Below are positions 1 to 8,052 of a DNA stretch of 64,000 bases, one piece after another. The stretch covers positions 310,001 through 374,000 of the forward strand of contig JAVJRG010000010.1 in assembly GCA_040218535.1 (NCBI GenBank), given 5' to 3'. Source of the stretch: Lacipirellulaceae bacterium. Its GTDB lineage: Bacteria > Planctomycetota > Planctomycetia > Pirellulales > Lacipirellulaceae. Every line of letters starts with the position of its first letter. Position 1 is the stretch's first letter. The position numbers and the translations under genes are program-made. The notes beneath the pieces were generated by a model, which worked only from the letters and a program-made list of their open reading frames with translations, made no database searches and was not told the origin of the DNA.

Positions 1-1
1 C

Positions 2-133
2 TTTCTGGAAACTTTCAGCTTCCAGTCGCCTGAGTTTTATAAGACTTTGGGTTACTCCGTTGACTATCAGCGTGCAGGCTTTCCGCAAGGCATCGTGAAG
101 TACCTTATGTCGAAAAGCCTCGAGGAAGTCTAG
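2..133 (+). CDS. C-terminal fragment of a GNAT-family N-acetyltransferase
   Basis: Only the last 43 codons lie in the window; the gene begins upstream. The readable tail contains TFSFQSPEFYKTLGY and ends in KYLMSKSLEE. The 'FQ-x-P-x-FY-x-x-LGY' stretch followed by a 'P-x-G-x-x-x-x-x-L-x-K-x-L' end is the usual C-terminal strand of GNAT acetyltransferases, where the FY-x-x-LGF segment lies near the acetyl-CoA site. Substrate cannot be inferred. It ends 14 bases before the convergent sigma factor gene. Confidence 0.6.
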   Translation, partial: FLETFSFQSPEFYKTLGYSVDYQRAGFPQGIVKYLMSKSLEEV

Positions 134-147
134 AAGCACGTTGGGCT

Positions 148-753
148 TTACTCCGTCAGCATCCCCTGCAGCTTGGCCAGCGAACGCGAGAGCATCACCC
201 GCATCGCTCCATCGCTCTTGCCCATTTTCTCTGCGATTTCTTTTGAGGGTAATCCAACAAGGTAACGCAGTCTGAGCGCTTCGCGCTGTTCCTCTGGAAG
301 TGTATCGAGGGCGGCAAGCATCCGAAGCTGCCTCTGATCGCGGGAGAACGCTTCGCTGGGCGTCGTCATGCTGGCAGCAAGCAGATTGGCGATGCCCCCA
401 GCCCCTTGGCTCCCCTCGGGGAGTGCGGCCTCGCGGGATGCATCGCGTTTTTGACTAGCAAAGTGACGCCGATGGGCATCAATGATCTTCCGCTCGCAAA
501 TCTGGAAAAGCCAAGTAATCGGGTCGCGATCGGACAGATCGACCTTATTCAACGATTTAACTGCTTCCAGGCTCGCTTCTTGGAGAATATCCTCCGGCTC
601 GATCTTCTTCTTCAGCGGGCCGCCGATGCGACTGGTTATGAAGGCTAGCAGGGGCACACGCTTCGCCTCAGCAAACTCAGCCATCGCTGTTGAATCACCG
701 GATCGAATTCGCTCGACAAGTGCGGTAAGATCGGGATCGTTAGATTCGCTCAT
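148..753 (-). CDS. ECF-type RNA polymerase sigma factor
   Basis: A 201-residue sigma-70-family factor. Region 2 is at about residues 25-97 (EPEDILQEASLEAV, then DPITWLFQICERKIIDAHR, the -10 recognition/melting part). Region 4 is at about 145-200 (LPEEQREALRLRYLVGLPSKEIA followed by a helix-turn-helix with the RVMLSRSLAKL recognition helix). The length is typical of ECF factors. It starts at an ATG and is divergent from a Ser/Thr kinase gene whose ATG is 63 bases away, so both share one promoter region. Kinase-linked ECF groups are known in planctomycetes, so the kinase may control this factor or its anti-sigma function. No anti-sigma gene is visible beside it. Targets are unknown. Confidence 0.9.
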   Translation of the reverse strand: MSESNDPDLTALVERIRSGDSTAMAEFAEAKRVPLLAFITSRIGGPLKKKIEPEDILQEASLEAVKSLNKVDLSDRDPITWLFQICERKIIDAHRRHFASQKRDASREAALPEGSQGAGGIANLLAASMTTPSEAFSRDQRQLRMLAALDTLPEEQREALRLRYLVGLPSKEIAEKMGKSDGAMRVMLSRSLAKLQGMLTE

Positions 754-816
754 AATCGCCCGTTCTCCAATAAATACAGGCCCTGGTCAATAAACGGCCC
801 ACGCTGAACACACAGT

Positions 817-3165
817 ATGGCGACTTCGTCACATTCTAACCCTGAATCGGCTGGTTCCCAGAGCGGTTCCGCAGCGCGGGACGAAGATGCCTTTTGGGAA
901 CTCGTTGCCGAAAGAATTGACGCTCTAGCCGCTGCGTGGGACGAACTCTCCGATGTCGTCGTCTCGTCGGTTAAGTTCTCGCCACCCCATCTTCGATCGT
1001 TCACTACAGGCTTAAGCGTAGATGAAACACGCCTGTTACTCATCGAACTCGTAAAAACTGACTTGGAATTCCGCTGGCAGCGTGATTTCGAGCCGCTAGA
1101 GATCGAACACTACGTCCGAGACTACCCTGAACTCGGGCTCGTCGAGCAACTTCCTTTGGAACTCTTGTACGAAGAGTTTCAGGCGAAAATCCAGGCCGGG
1201 CAACCCGTCTACGAGGAAGAGATTCGCGAGCGTTTTCCAGACAAGGCCGACGCGTTACTGGAATTGTTGGGCGGAATGGCGATCTCGGGTTCGCCAACCT
1301 GCACTTATTTCGCGGACACGCGACTGGCCGGACAACTGCCGGATACGCTCAAAGGCAATCACTCGGGGAGCCAAGCCCCCAAGAGCATCCAGCAGCAACT
1401 GGCAGATCTCCAACCGGGCGATTCGATTGAGGACTTTCAACTCGTCGCTTCGTTGGGCAGCGGTGCGTTCGCGCGTGTGTTTCTCGCCCGACAAGTCTCG
1501 ATGGAACGGCTCGTAGCGCTCAAAATTTCAGCCACATCTGGACGCGAGCCACAGACGCTCGCTCAGCTCGATCATCCGAACATCATACGGGTCTTCGATC
1601 AGCGCGAGTGCCAATCGCCGCCCGCACGGCTCCTCTACATGGAAGTCGCCCCTGGGGGGACGCTGCACGACCTGCTGAAATTGCTCGCTCAAAAACGCAA
1701 ATCTGTGGGAGGCATCAACTCGGCAGGGCAGGCGTTGCTGGATTCCATCGACTCACGATTGGCCACACTCGGGATGAGTCGGCCTGCTGATTCGTCGCGA
1801 CGAGAACGAATTGAAAATGCTCCATGGGTAGAGGTAGCTTGTCTGTTGGGTTCTGAAATCGCCGAGGGCCTCGCCTACGCCCACAAGCGCGGCGTACTGC
1901 ATCGCGACATCAAGCCAGCCAACGTGCTGCTTACCGCTGAGGCGACTCCGAAGCTAGCTGACTTCAACGTCAGTTACAACGGTGGACATGCTGAGGAGGA
2001 CCCGAAGGACGCTTTCGGGGGATCGCTTGCGTACATGTCGCCGGAGCAGCTCGAAGCTTGCCACCCACTGCTGGGCGGTTCGCCTCAACTGGTCCGTGAA
2101 TCGGCAGACATTTTTGCTTTTGGCGTGATGATGTGGGAGATGCTCACCGGAAAGCGTCCCTTTCGCGACGAGCTGGCCGGCTCACAGGGGGGTCAGCTAG
2201 CCCGCCTGCAACGCATGATCGAGATGCGTCTCAATACCGACTTCCAAGAACTTTCACGAGTTCTCCCCGACGACTGCCCGCCACCCTTACGCCGCACGCT
2301 CGAGCGTTGCCTGAACCCCGATAAAAAAGAGCGTTACCGCACAGCAGGACAACTCGCCCAAGCGCTCAGAGTTTGTCTCAACCCAAGAGCTTGGAAGTTG
2401 CTGGAGCCTCCGACCAGCGCAATCGGAAAGTTCGCTCTCGGCTGGCCCGTGATGTCGATGATGCTGGCAGGACTAATTCCGAACATCTTCATTGCCGTAT
2501 TCAACTATCTCTATAACCGTTTGCGGATGAGTGGGGACTGGCCGGAACTCTATCAGCGATTCGATCACGTTCAGTTGATAATCAACTCGGTCGCTTTCCC
2601 GTTGGGAATCGGCATCATGGTTTGGGCAGGCCTGAGAGTCTCCCGGCAATTAAAGGAGCCCCCCTTACGCGAGAAGGCCGTGCATCGCGTGCTGTTATTC
2701 GGCAACTTCGTTGCGATGGTGCTCCTCTTCCTGTGGTCGGCTTCGGGAGCTGCTTTCCCGTTGGCGATTGCTTGGGGTAGCCCACTAAAGGAGGGTTGGG
2801 GATTTCACCTCCATTTCTTCACGTCGCTAGCCATCTGCGGACTGGGAGCGATCGTTTACCCCTATTTCATCATCACCGCTTTGGCAACGCGTTACGGTGT
2901 TCCAGCGCTGGTGCGGAACGAAATCGTTGAAGGTCCTGCTCAAAGCGACCTGGAGCGACTCAAGAAACTGAATCGAGTGTACCTAGCGCTCGCAGGCTTG
3001 GTACCTCTCCTGGCCCTGTTGCTACTGGCTTTGACCGGCACTCAACAATCGTGGGCGCTGATCGTCGCAAGTGGAGTGGGGCTCGTGGGACTCGCAGCAA
3101 TGTTTTGGCTGGAGAGCCAAATCGGGCTGGATTTGGAGGCGTTGGAGACGATAACCGTCGATTAG
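817..3165 (+). CDS. membrane-anchored Ser/Thr protein kinase with DFN in place of DFG
   Basis: A 782-residue protein. Residues 1-200 are a helical N-terminal part. The kinase domain spans about 205-515: glycine loop GSGAFARV from G214, ATP lysine K236 in VALKIS, catalytic loop HRDIKPAN with D364, and SPE at 408-410 in place of APE. The magnesium-binding DFG is D382-F383-N384, so the glycine is replaced by asparagine while the metal-binding aspartate is kept. Residues about 535-770 form some six hydrophobic segments, so the kinase domain is N-terminal to a polytopic membrane part, not the more common single-helix sensor layout. It is divergent from the ECF sigma gene, suggesting a signalling pair. 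No Shine-Dalgarno site is evident before the ATG. Substrate unknown. Confidence 0.9.
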   Translation: MATSSHSNPESAGSQSGSAARDEDAFWELVAERIDALAAAWDELSDVVVSSVKFSPPHLRSFTTGLSVDETRLLLIELVKTDLEFRWQRDFEPLEIEHYVRDYPELGLVEQLPLELLYEEFQAKIQAGQPVYEEEIRERFPDKADALLELLGGMAISGSPTCTYFADTRLAGQLPDTLKGNHSGSQAPKSIQQQLADLQPGDSIEDFQLVASLGSGAFARVFLARQVSMERLVALKISATSGREPQTLAQLDHPNIIRVFDQRECQSPPARLLYMEVAPGGTLHDLLKLLAQKRKSVGGINSAGQALLDSIDSRLATLGMSRPADSSRRERIENAPWVEVACLLGSEIAEGLAYAHKRGVLHRDIKPANVLLTAEATPKLADFNVSYNGGHAEEDPKDAFGGSLAYMSPEQLEACHPLLGGSPQLVRESADIFAFGVMMWEMLTGKRPFRDELAGSQGGQLARLQRMIEMRLNTDFQELSRVLPDDCPPPLRRTLERCLNPDKKERYRTAGQLAQALRVCLNPRAWKLLEPPTSAIGKFALGWPVMSMMLAGLIPNIFIAVFNYLYNRLRMSGDWPELYQRFDHVQLIINSVAFPLGIGIMVWAGLRVSRQLKEPPLREKAVHRVLLFGNFVAMVLLFLWSASGAAFPLAIAWGSPLKEGWGFHLHFFTSLAICGLGAIVYPYFIITALATRYGVPALVRNEIVEGPAQSDLERLKKLNRVYLALAGLVPLLALLLLALTGTQQSWALIVASGVGLVGLAAMFWLESQIGLDLEALETITVD

Positions 3166-3203
3166 TCCGTAGATATCGGCCCAACTTATAAGAACCTACG
3201 AAG

Positions 3204-6200
3204 CTAAACCAGCCGCCCAATCCATTCTGACGGCAGCGAGCTCCAATCATCAAACGCATCGTCAACCACTTCTTCCTGATTCGCTACGGGTGCATCAAAC
3301 TCACAATTCACCCCAAATGCCAGAGGCAAATCATTCGACGCGTCGGCTGCCGGAAGCTGGTAGTCGCCTAAGCTAGGCATCGCTGGCACCAACTCGCCTT
3401 CGGCCTCTTTCGGTTCTTCATACGCCAACCAGAAAAGTTCGCTGGCAAACTCGTCCCCCTCGCTAGCCGACGAATCCACAGGGGTTTCGCTTTGGATCGC
3501 AGCGACTCCGATTGCGACGTTCTCGCTACCGTAGTTACTGGCGAAGGTGAGCAATTCATCATCACCCACGACTGCATCTTCACCAAGGTCCCCGACGCCG
3601 ACATTCGATTGGCCGGCGATAGTCTGGAATTCCAAGAAGTCGGAGCCTTCAATACTGCCATCAAAGTTGAAGTCGCCTGTCGCAGCTTGTGCCGCGGCAG
3701 CTTGATTGGTAGGCGTGAACTGCATACGCCCGATGGTGCCGTTGCGATTGTCCGCGTAATAGATGAGCCCATCAGGCGCCAAAGACATTTCTACCGCCCC
3801 AGGCATCTGGGCCCCCAGATTAGAGCGCTGCACGCTACCATCGGCGAAAATCTCTAGCGAGCGGAAGGTTGGCTCGCCGTAATCGGTATAGAACAGTTGG
3901 TTCTGGAACCGCGAAGGGTAAACATCGCCGGTGTAAAAATCTCCCACAACCATCGCAATACCACCACTGGAGTGGGTACGCCCGAGGATTGGCGGAACCG
4001 CGTTGTTGTTGGCGTAGAACTCACTGGCACCGGAGATATTTTCGTAACCGCCCGTGCGCAGGTTGACGCCATCGCCCCCCTCGTACCAAGGCCAGCCGAA
4101 GTTCTCACCGAAACCAGCATTGATTTCCTCCCAGGCGGTCCAACCGACGTCCCCGACATACGGGATTCCTGTGACAGGGTGAATCGCTAAACGGAACGGA
4201 TTGCGGTATCCCAGATTCACTACTTTCGACACGTTGGCGTTGGGATCGCCGTTGAAGAAAGGATTATCGGGTAAGCCTGCACCCGTGATGGGGTCGATCC
4301 GGATCAGCTTACCAGCCAAGCTATTGAGATCTTGAACACGACGCGTGCGACCATCGACCTGGTTGAACGAGGTTCCATCACCGTTAGTAACGTAAAGGCT
4401 GCCATCCAATCCGAAGGCAATGTTACCAATCGTATGGGAACGCGAGTCAGCAGGAAGACAATCATCGAGCGTGCCATTGCTACCGCACGAGTGACCGACG
4501 CCCAGATTGATAGTTCCGTCGACATCTGGTCGATTGATGTTGTCCCAGGTACTGTTGGTCCCCAAGAGAACCGTTTCGCTACCGGGTACCACGGTATTGA
4601 AACCATTGGAAGCGTCGGCCGTAACACGGGTCAAGCGAGCGACACGATTCCCACCCCCGTCGGGCCCCGCTAAACCGCTCCTTGTAAGTGTCTCTGGCGG
4701 ATCATACGTGTATGAGAGATAGACATAGGGTGTCTGTGGGAAATTTGGGTGCAGCGCAATTCCGATCAGCCCACGATCTTGAATGTTATTCACTCGAGAG
4801 GAAAAATCGAGGAACGGCGTTGGCAGTAGTGTATTGTTCTGTGCGACCCGCACGACGCCTTCTTGTAAGGCGATGAACATCTTCCCGGAATCATCAAAGT
4901 CCAATGCAGTTGGATCGGTGAGCCCCGTGATGACCGTTTGTGAAGAAAAGAAGCCTGTTTCGCTTGGGTCTGGCTCATCGCTATAGAGTTGACTTTGAGG
5001 CACGATCTCGCGCGGTTGGCTAGCGCTGCTCCATTGTAGGTTCTGCAATGCTTGCCCCTGGTTGTCGTACATCTCCAAGCGAACATCGTAACGCTGCCCG
5101 GCTTGCAAGCTAATCGGTGCCGAGTCAAAGACGGTGCGCTGGTCCCGCCACTCATTGATGATTTGCTGACCGTTGATCCATAAACGAGTGCCGTCATCAG
5201 TGGCGACGCGGAACGTATAGTCTTCGCTGTAGAGCGGCTGGATCTCTCCTTCCCAACGCACAGAAAAAGTATCTGAGCCGATCCCTGGGCCAGGCGACCC
5301 GCTCCCCCAATCGTAATTGACCGTTGCATCGGTACGTTGAAAGACCAACGCCGTGAAATTGGTATTGTTATAGTAGCTACCCAGCAGGCCGTTCCCCGTA
5401 CCAATGCTGGGGCCGCCGTCATCGTCGAGGATGGTAACCGTTGCCGTACGTGGCTCGCCGAGGCTCGCTTCTCCGCGTGTTGCGATAGCGGTAATCGCAA
5501 AGAACTCGTTCTCCTCATCTTGCACATCGTTGATGAGGGGCACCTCGATAGTGGTCGAGGTCTGCCCAGGATAAAGAATCGCTAGTCCCGAGGTGGCTAC
5601 GTAATCGCCGCCAGCCGTAGCGGTTCGATTCTCTGTGGAATACTGCAAAGCAACAGTTCCTTCGGAACCGCCTGTCCTCACCACAGGAATAAAAGCAGTC
5701 CCGGCGGCTTCGTCAAATGAGAACAGTGACCCACCCAGACCCAGAGTGCCCTGATTGAGGCTTGTTCCGAATTGCAAAAACCCGCCGCACTGCAAGAACT
5801 CGCTTTGCCATACCCCCGGCTGACAGCCGATCCCCTCGACGAACGAGCCGGTCGAAAACACGTCACTCGCTTCACTTTCGAAGAAGTTTCCGTCCAGGCG
5901 AATGCCGTCGATCCTTGCGTTCAAGTCGTTCCCAAACTGATCAATGTCACCATCGACCAACTCCACTTGGATTTGCGAAACGGAAACCGCCTCGGAATGT
6001 TGGTAGAAGAAGCTGTTATAGCCTGCAGCGAAGTAGTCTCCTCCGATATCATCAAAACTGGCCACGACGTTGCCATCAATGCGTAGGCGAAGGTCTTCGT
6101 TGCCGGTCTCACCTGCCGCGCGGACTTCGATAATCGAACCAAAGGTTCCGAACTGAAAGTAACCGTTGCAGTTGAGGAATTCGCTTCGCTGGTGACCAGG

Positions 6201-6584
6201 ATTGCAGCCCGTGCCATCCCAGGAACCTGTGGACCAAACGTTCCAGGCTTCGGTCTCGAACTTCTGCCCTTCGATGATGACTCCATCGACTCGCAGGTCT
6301 TTGTCGACGCCTCCCTCAACTCCGTCGTTGAGGAAATCAACCCTGACCTGTCCAATTTCGACATCGGTTGGATGCGTGTAAGAGAAGGTGGCAAACGTCC
6401 CCGCATTGGCGTCGCCACCGACATTCGTCCAAGTCGCTACCGGGACGTTATCGATCTGCAACTGAGCCGTTTCAGTTCCGGTAGTCCCCGCCAAAAGAAC
6501 CTCGATGGTCGTCGCCGCTAGCATTTTGCGGCTCTCGAGGGTTTCAAACCGGAGCTTACGCCTTGTGTGATTATGTAAAGTCAT
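3204..6584 (-). CDS. secreted multidomain protein: two xylan-binding-like CBMs, Calx-beta, PA14, glucose/sorbosone dehydrogenase-like propeller, dockerin-like tail
   Basis: A 1126-residue protein. It begins with RRKLRFETLESRKMLA (residues 8-23), the LE-x-R-x-x-LA motif common at the N-terminus of large planctomycete secreted proteins. Two homologous modules follow (about 25-150 and 152-275), each with a D-G-x-x-x-x-G-x-x-F-E-x-E-A core and a 'C-x-P-G-x-x-x-S-E-F-L-x-C' pair; they resemble CBM60-type Ca-dependent xylan-binding modules. Then come a Calx-beta-like repeat (about 290-390), a PA14-like domain (about 395-535) and a six-bladed propeller of the glucose/sorbosone dehydrogenase family (about 546-955, with HPNFPQTPYVYLSYT and GYRNPFRLAIHP). 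A calcium-loop, dockerin-like segment (DFNFDGSIEGSDFL) lies at about 965-1018. Likely an extracellular carbohydrate-binding oxidoreductase; whether the propeller keeps PQQ chemistry cannot be judged. Confidence 0.8.
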   Translation of the reverse strand: MTLHNHTRRKLRFETLESRKMLAATTIEVLLAGTTGTETAQLQIDNVPVATWTNVGGDANAGTFATFSYTHPTDVEIGQVRVDFLNDGVEGGVDKDLRVDGVIIEGQKFETEAWNVWSTGSWDGTGCNPGHQRSEFLNCNGYFQFGTFGSIIEVRAAGETGNEDLRLRIDGNVVASFDDIGGDYFAAGYNSFFYQHSEAVSVSQIQVELVDGDIDQFGNDLNARIDGIRLDGNFFESEASDVFSTGSFVEGIGCQPGVWQSEFLQCGGFLQFGTSLNQGTLGLGGSLFSFDEAAGTAFIPVVRTGGSEGTVALQYSTENRTATAGGDYVATSGLAILYPGQTSTTIEVPLINDVQDEENEFFAITAIATRGEASLGEPRTATVTILDDDGGPSIGTGNGLLGSYYNNTNFTALVFQRTDATVNYDWGSGSPGPGIGSDTFSVRWEGEIQPLYSEDYTFRVATDDGTRLWINGQQIINEWRDQRTVFDSAPISLQAGQRYDVRLEMYDNQGQALQNLQWSSASQPREIVPQSQLYSDEPDPSETGFFSSQTVITGLTDPTALDFDDSGKMFIALQEGVVRVAQNNTLLPTPFLDFSSRVNNIQDRGLIGIALHPNFPQTPYVYLSYTYDPPETLTRSGLAGPDGGGNRVARLTRVTADASNGFNTVVPGSETVLLGTNSTWDNINRPDVDGTINLGVGHSCGSNGTLDDCLPADSRSHTIGNIAFGLDGSLYVTNGDGTSFNQVDGRTRRVQDLNSLAGKLIRIDPITGAGLPDNPFFNGDPNANVSKVVNLGYRNPFRLAIHPVTGIPYVGDVGWTAWEEINAGFGENFGWPWYEGGDGVNLRTGGYENISGASEFYANNNAVPPILGRTHSSGGIAMVVGDFYTGDVYPSRFQNQLFYTDYGEPTFRSLEIFADGSVQRSNLGAQMPGAVEMSLAPDGLIYYADNRNGTIGRMQFTPTNQAAAAQAATGDFNFDGSIEGSDFLEFQTIAGQSNVGVGDLGEDAVVGDDELLTFASNYGSENVAIGVAAIQSETPVDSSASEGDEFASELFWLAYEEPKEAEGELVPAMPSLGDYQLPAADASNDLPLAFGVNCEFDAPVANQEEVVDDAFDDWSSLPSEWIGRLV

Positions 6585-6966
6585 GGCAACTCCTCGAAAA
6601 TCTGTCTCCCCAGCCGACGGGCACCTGTTTACCGGCAGATTGTTAATTTAGGTATTCTGGAGAAGTCTACCGGAGCCTACTTAAGCCACGCAATAACTTG
6701 CTCACCAAATATGTAGGAAAAGTGAGGGTGCGATGGAGATGGCGGGCTGGGAAATGTTTTCAGGCTGTGAGTCTCAGCGAAGCATGGCAAACGCTCAGCA
6801 AGTTAAAAGTCTTGCGTTGGTAAAGAGTTACGTTTGCTTTTTCAGTTCTATAGCGCACTCTTACACGGCTTGAAAACGGACTGGACACACCCTCAAGCCT
6901 CTTACCGTGCCACTGAAGCCTCAGCGGCAACCTTCCCCCCTCCCGAGGTCCGAAAGGAACGTGCGT
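6585..6966. other. intergenic region between divergent genes
   Basis: 382 bases between the start of the large secreted protein (minus strand) and the small lipoprotein (plus strand). It must hold both promoters. No convincing sigma-70 hexamer pair, operator or structured RNA was recognised, and no reading frame of interest is present. Confidence 0.5.
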
Positions 6967-7224
6967 ATGATTAGAATCCTCTTTGCCATGATGGTGGCTG
7001 TCGGCCTCGCTGTGACCAGCGGCTGCGGCTGTTGCTCAAACCTGTTCGGCTCACGAACGACTGCTGCGAGACCAATCATGGCCCCAGCAGGTCCCGTCTG
7101 TGCTCCCTCGTGTAATAGCTGCGACGCCTGTAGCGGCGGTGCCTCGTATGGCCAACCCTATTCCGGAACCGTATTGCCAGCGGGTCCCACCGAAGGCTAT
7201 CCGGTGATGATGCCTCCGGGGTAG
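6967..7224 (+). CDS. small cysteine-rich putative lipoprotein
   Basis: An 85-residue protein. The ATG is preferred over an in-frame GTG 60 bases upstream because AAGGA lies 8 bases before it and because it places a clean signal peptide at the start: MIRILFAMMVAVGLAVTSGC. The TSGC end is a weak lipobox, so C20 is a likely lipidation site. The mature part is rich in Gly, Pro, Ala and Cys, with C20, C22, C23 and a later C-x-x-x-C-x-x-C-x-x-C set, and ends in a PVMMPPG tail. No known domain. Small secreted proteins of this sort are common in planctomycetes; the cysteines could form disulfides or bind metal, which is inference. Confidence 0.65.
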   Translation: MIRILFAMMVAVGLAVTSGCGCCSNLFGSRTTAARPIMAPAGPVCAPSCNSCDACSGGASYGQPYSGTVLPAGPTEGYPVMMPPG

Positions 7225-7234
7225 CTATCGTCGC

Positions 7235-7251
7235 GATTCGCGAAGCGAATC
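7235..7251. terminator. hairpin between convergent genes, no T tract
   Basis: A perfect 7-bp stem GATTCGC/GCGAATC with a GAA loop. It lies 11 bases past the lipoprotein stop and 10 bases before the stop of the convergent nei gene, a position fitting a bidirectional transcription stop. No T run follows on either strand, so activity as a factor-independent terminator is uncertain. Confidence 0.35.
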
Positions 7252-7260
7252 TCGACTATC

Positions 7261-8052
7261 TCATGCCTGACATTCAGGACACCAATAGGTCGACCTTCCC
7301 AGGTCGCCTTGCCTTTGCATTTGAATCGTTGCTCCGCACTTCGGGCAGGGGTTACCGCTACGGTTATAAACCCACTGGCGGTCGCCCCCCTCGAAGCGTG
7401 TCTTACGAGGATGCCCTTCAAGATTTCTCAGCATGAGTTTCTGAGCCCGTGTGAGCAATTGCTGTAGTCGCGAATCAGGGATTTCCCCGACCCGCTGGAA
7501 CGGATTCAGACGCTCTAGGAAGAGGGTCTCCGACTTATAAACGTTACCGATACCGCTCACCAGCGTCTGATCCATCACGGCTTCGCCAATGGTGAGATCG
7601 TCACGTTTGCGAAGGCGTTGAATCGCCTTTTCTAGCTCAAAACCTGGGTCCAACAAATCAGACCCCAAGCGGCTCAAGTGGCGATGTCTGCGCAGCTCAT
7701 CCGTCGTCAGCAACTCCAGTAACTTTGGTGTGAAACAAACGACCGACCAGTCCGCCATCTGCAGTTCTAAAGAAGCGAACGGGCGGCCCTTTTGCCACGG
7801 CTCGCCAATGCGATAGACGTGCCACGAGCCGGTCATTCCCATGTGCGAGTGGATGACATCTCTGCTAGATAGATGCATTAACAGATGCTTACCGCGGGCT
7901 TCGACGCGTTCGCAAGATTGGCCAACCAATCTTGCTGGAGAGAGCGGCTGCTCAAATCTGGAATTATGACAGAGTGCGGCGTCGATGGTTTCGCCCTCCA
8001 TCGCCTTGCGGAGGTTCGCCGCCGATCGGTAAATCGTATCCCCTTCAGGCAT
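7261..8052 (-). CDS. nei: Nei/Fpg-family DNA glycosylase-AP lyase (endonuclease VIII type)
   Basis: A 263-residue protein. The start is set at the ATG giving MPEGDTIYRSA, because this family needs Pro2 as the Schiff-base nucleophile and Glu3 as the catalytic acid; longer readings would bury them. Further family marks are the H2TH region (LTIGEAVMDQTLVSGIGNVYKSE) and a C-terminal zinc finger C-x-x-C ... C-x-x-C in PCPKCG ... WCPECQ. It removes oxidised bases and cuts the abasic site. Its ATG overlaps the end of the upstream helicase gene by 8 bases (ATGCCTGA), so the two are probably translated together. Neighbouring lhr and nei genes are also known in actinobacteria, which supports a joint repair role. 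Confidence 0.92.
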   Translation of the reverse strand: MPEGDTIYRSAANLRKAMEGETIDAALCHNSRFEQPLSPARLVGQSCERVEARGKHLLMHLSSRDVIHSHMGMTGSWHVYRIGEPWQKGRPFASLELQMADWSVVCFTPKLLELLTTDELRRHRHLSRLGSDLLDPGFELEKAIQRLRKRDDLTIGEAVMDQTLVSGIGNVYKSETLFLERLNPFQRVGEIPDSRLQQLLTRAQKLMLRNLEGHPRKTRFEGGDRQWVYNRSGNPCPKCGATIQMQRQGDLGRSTYWCPECQA

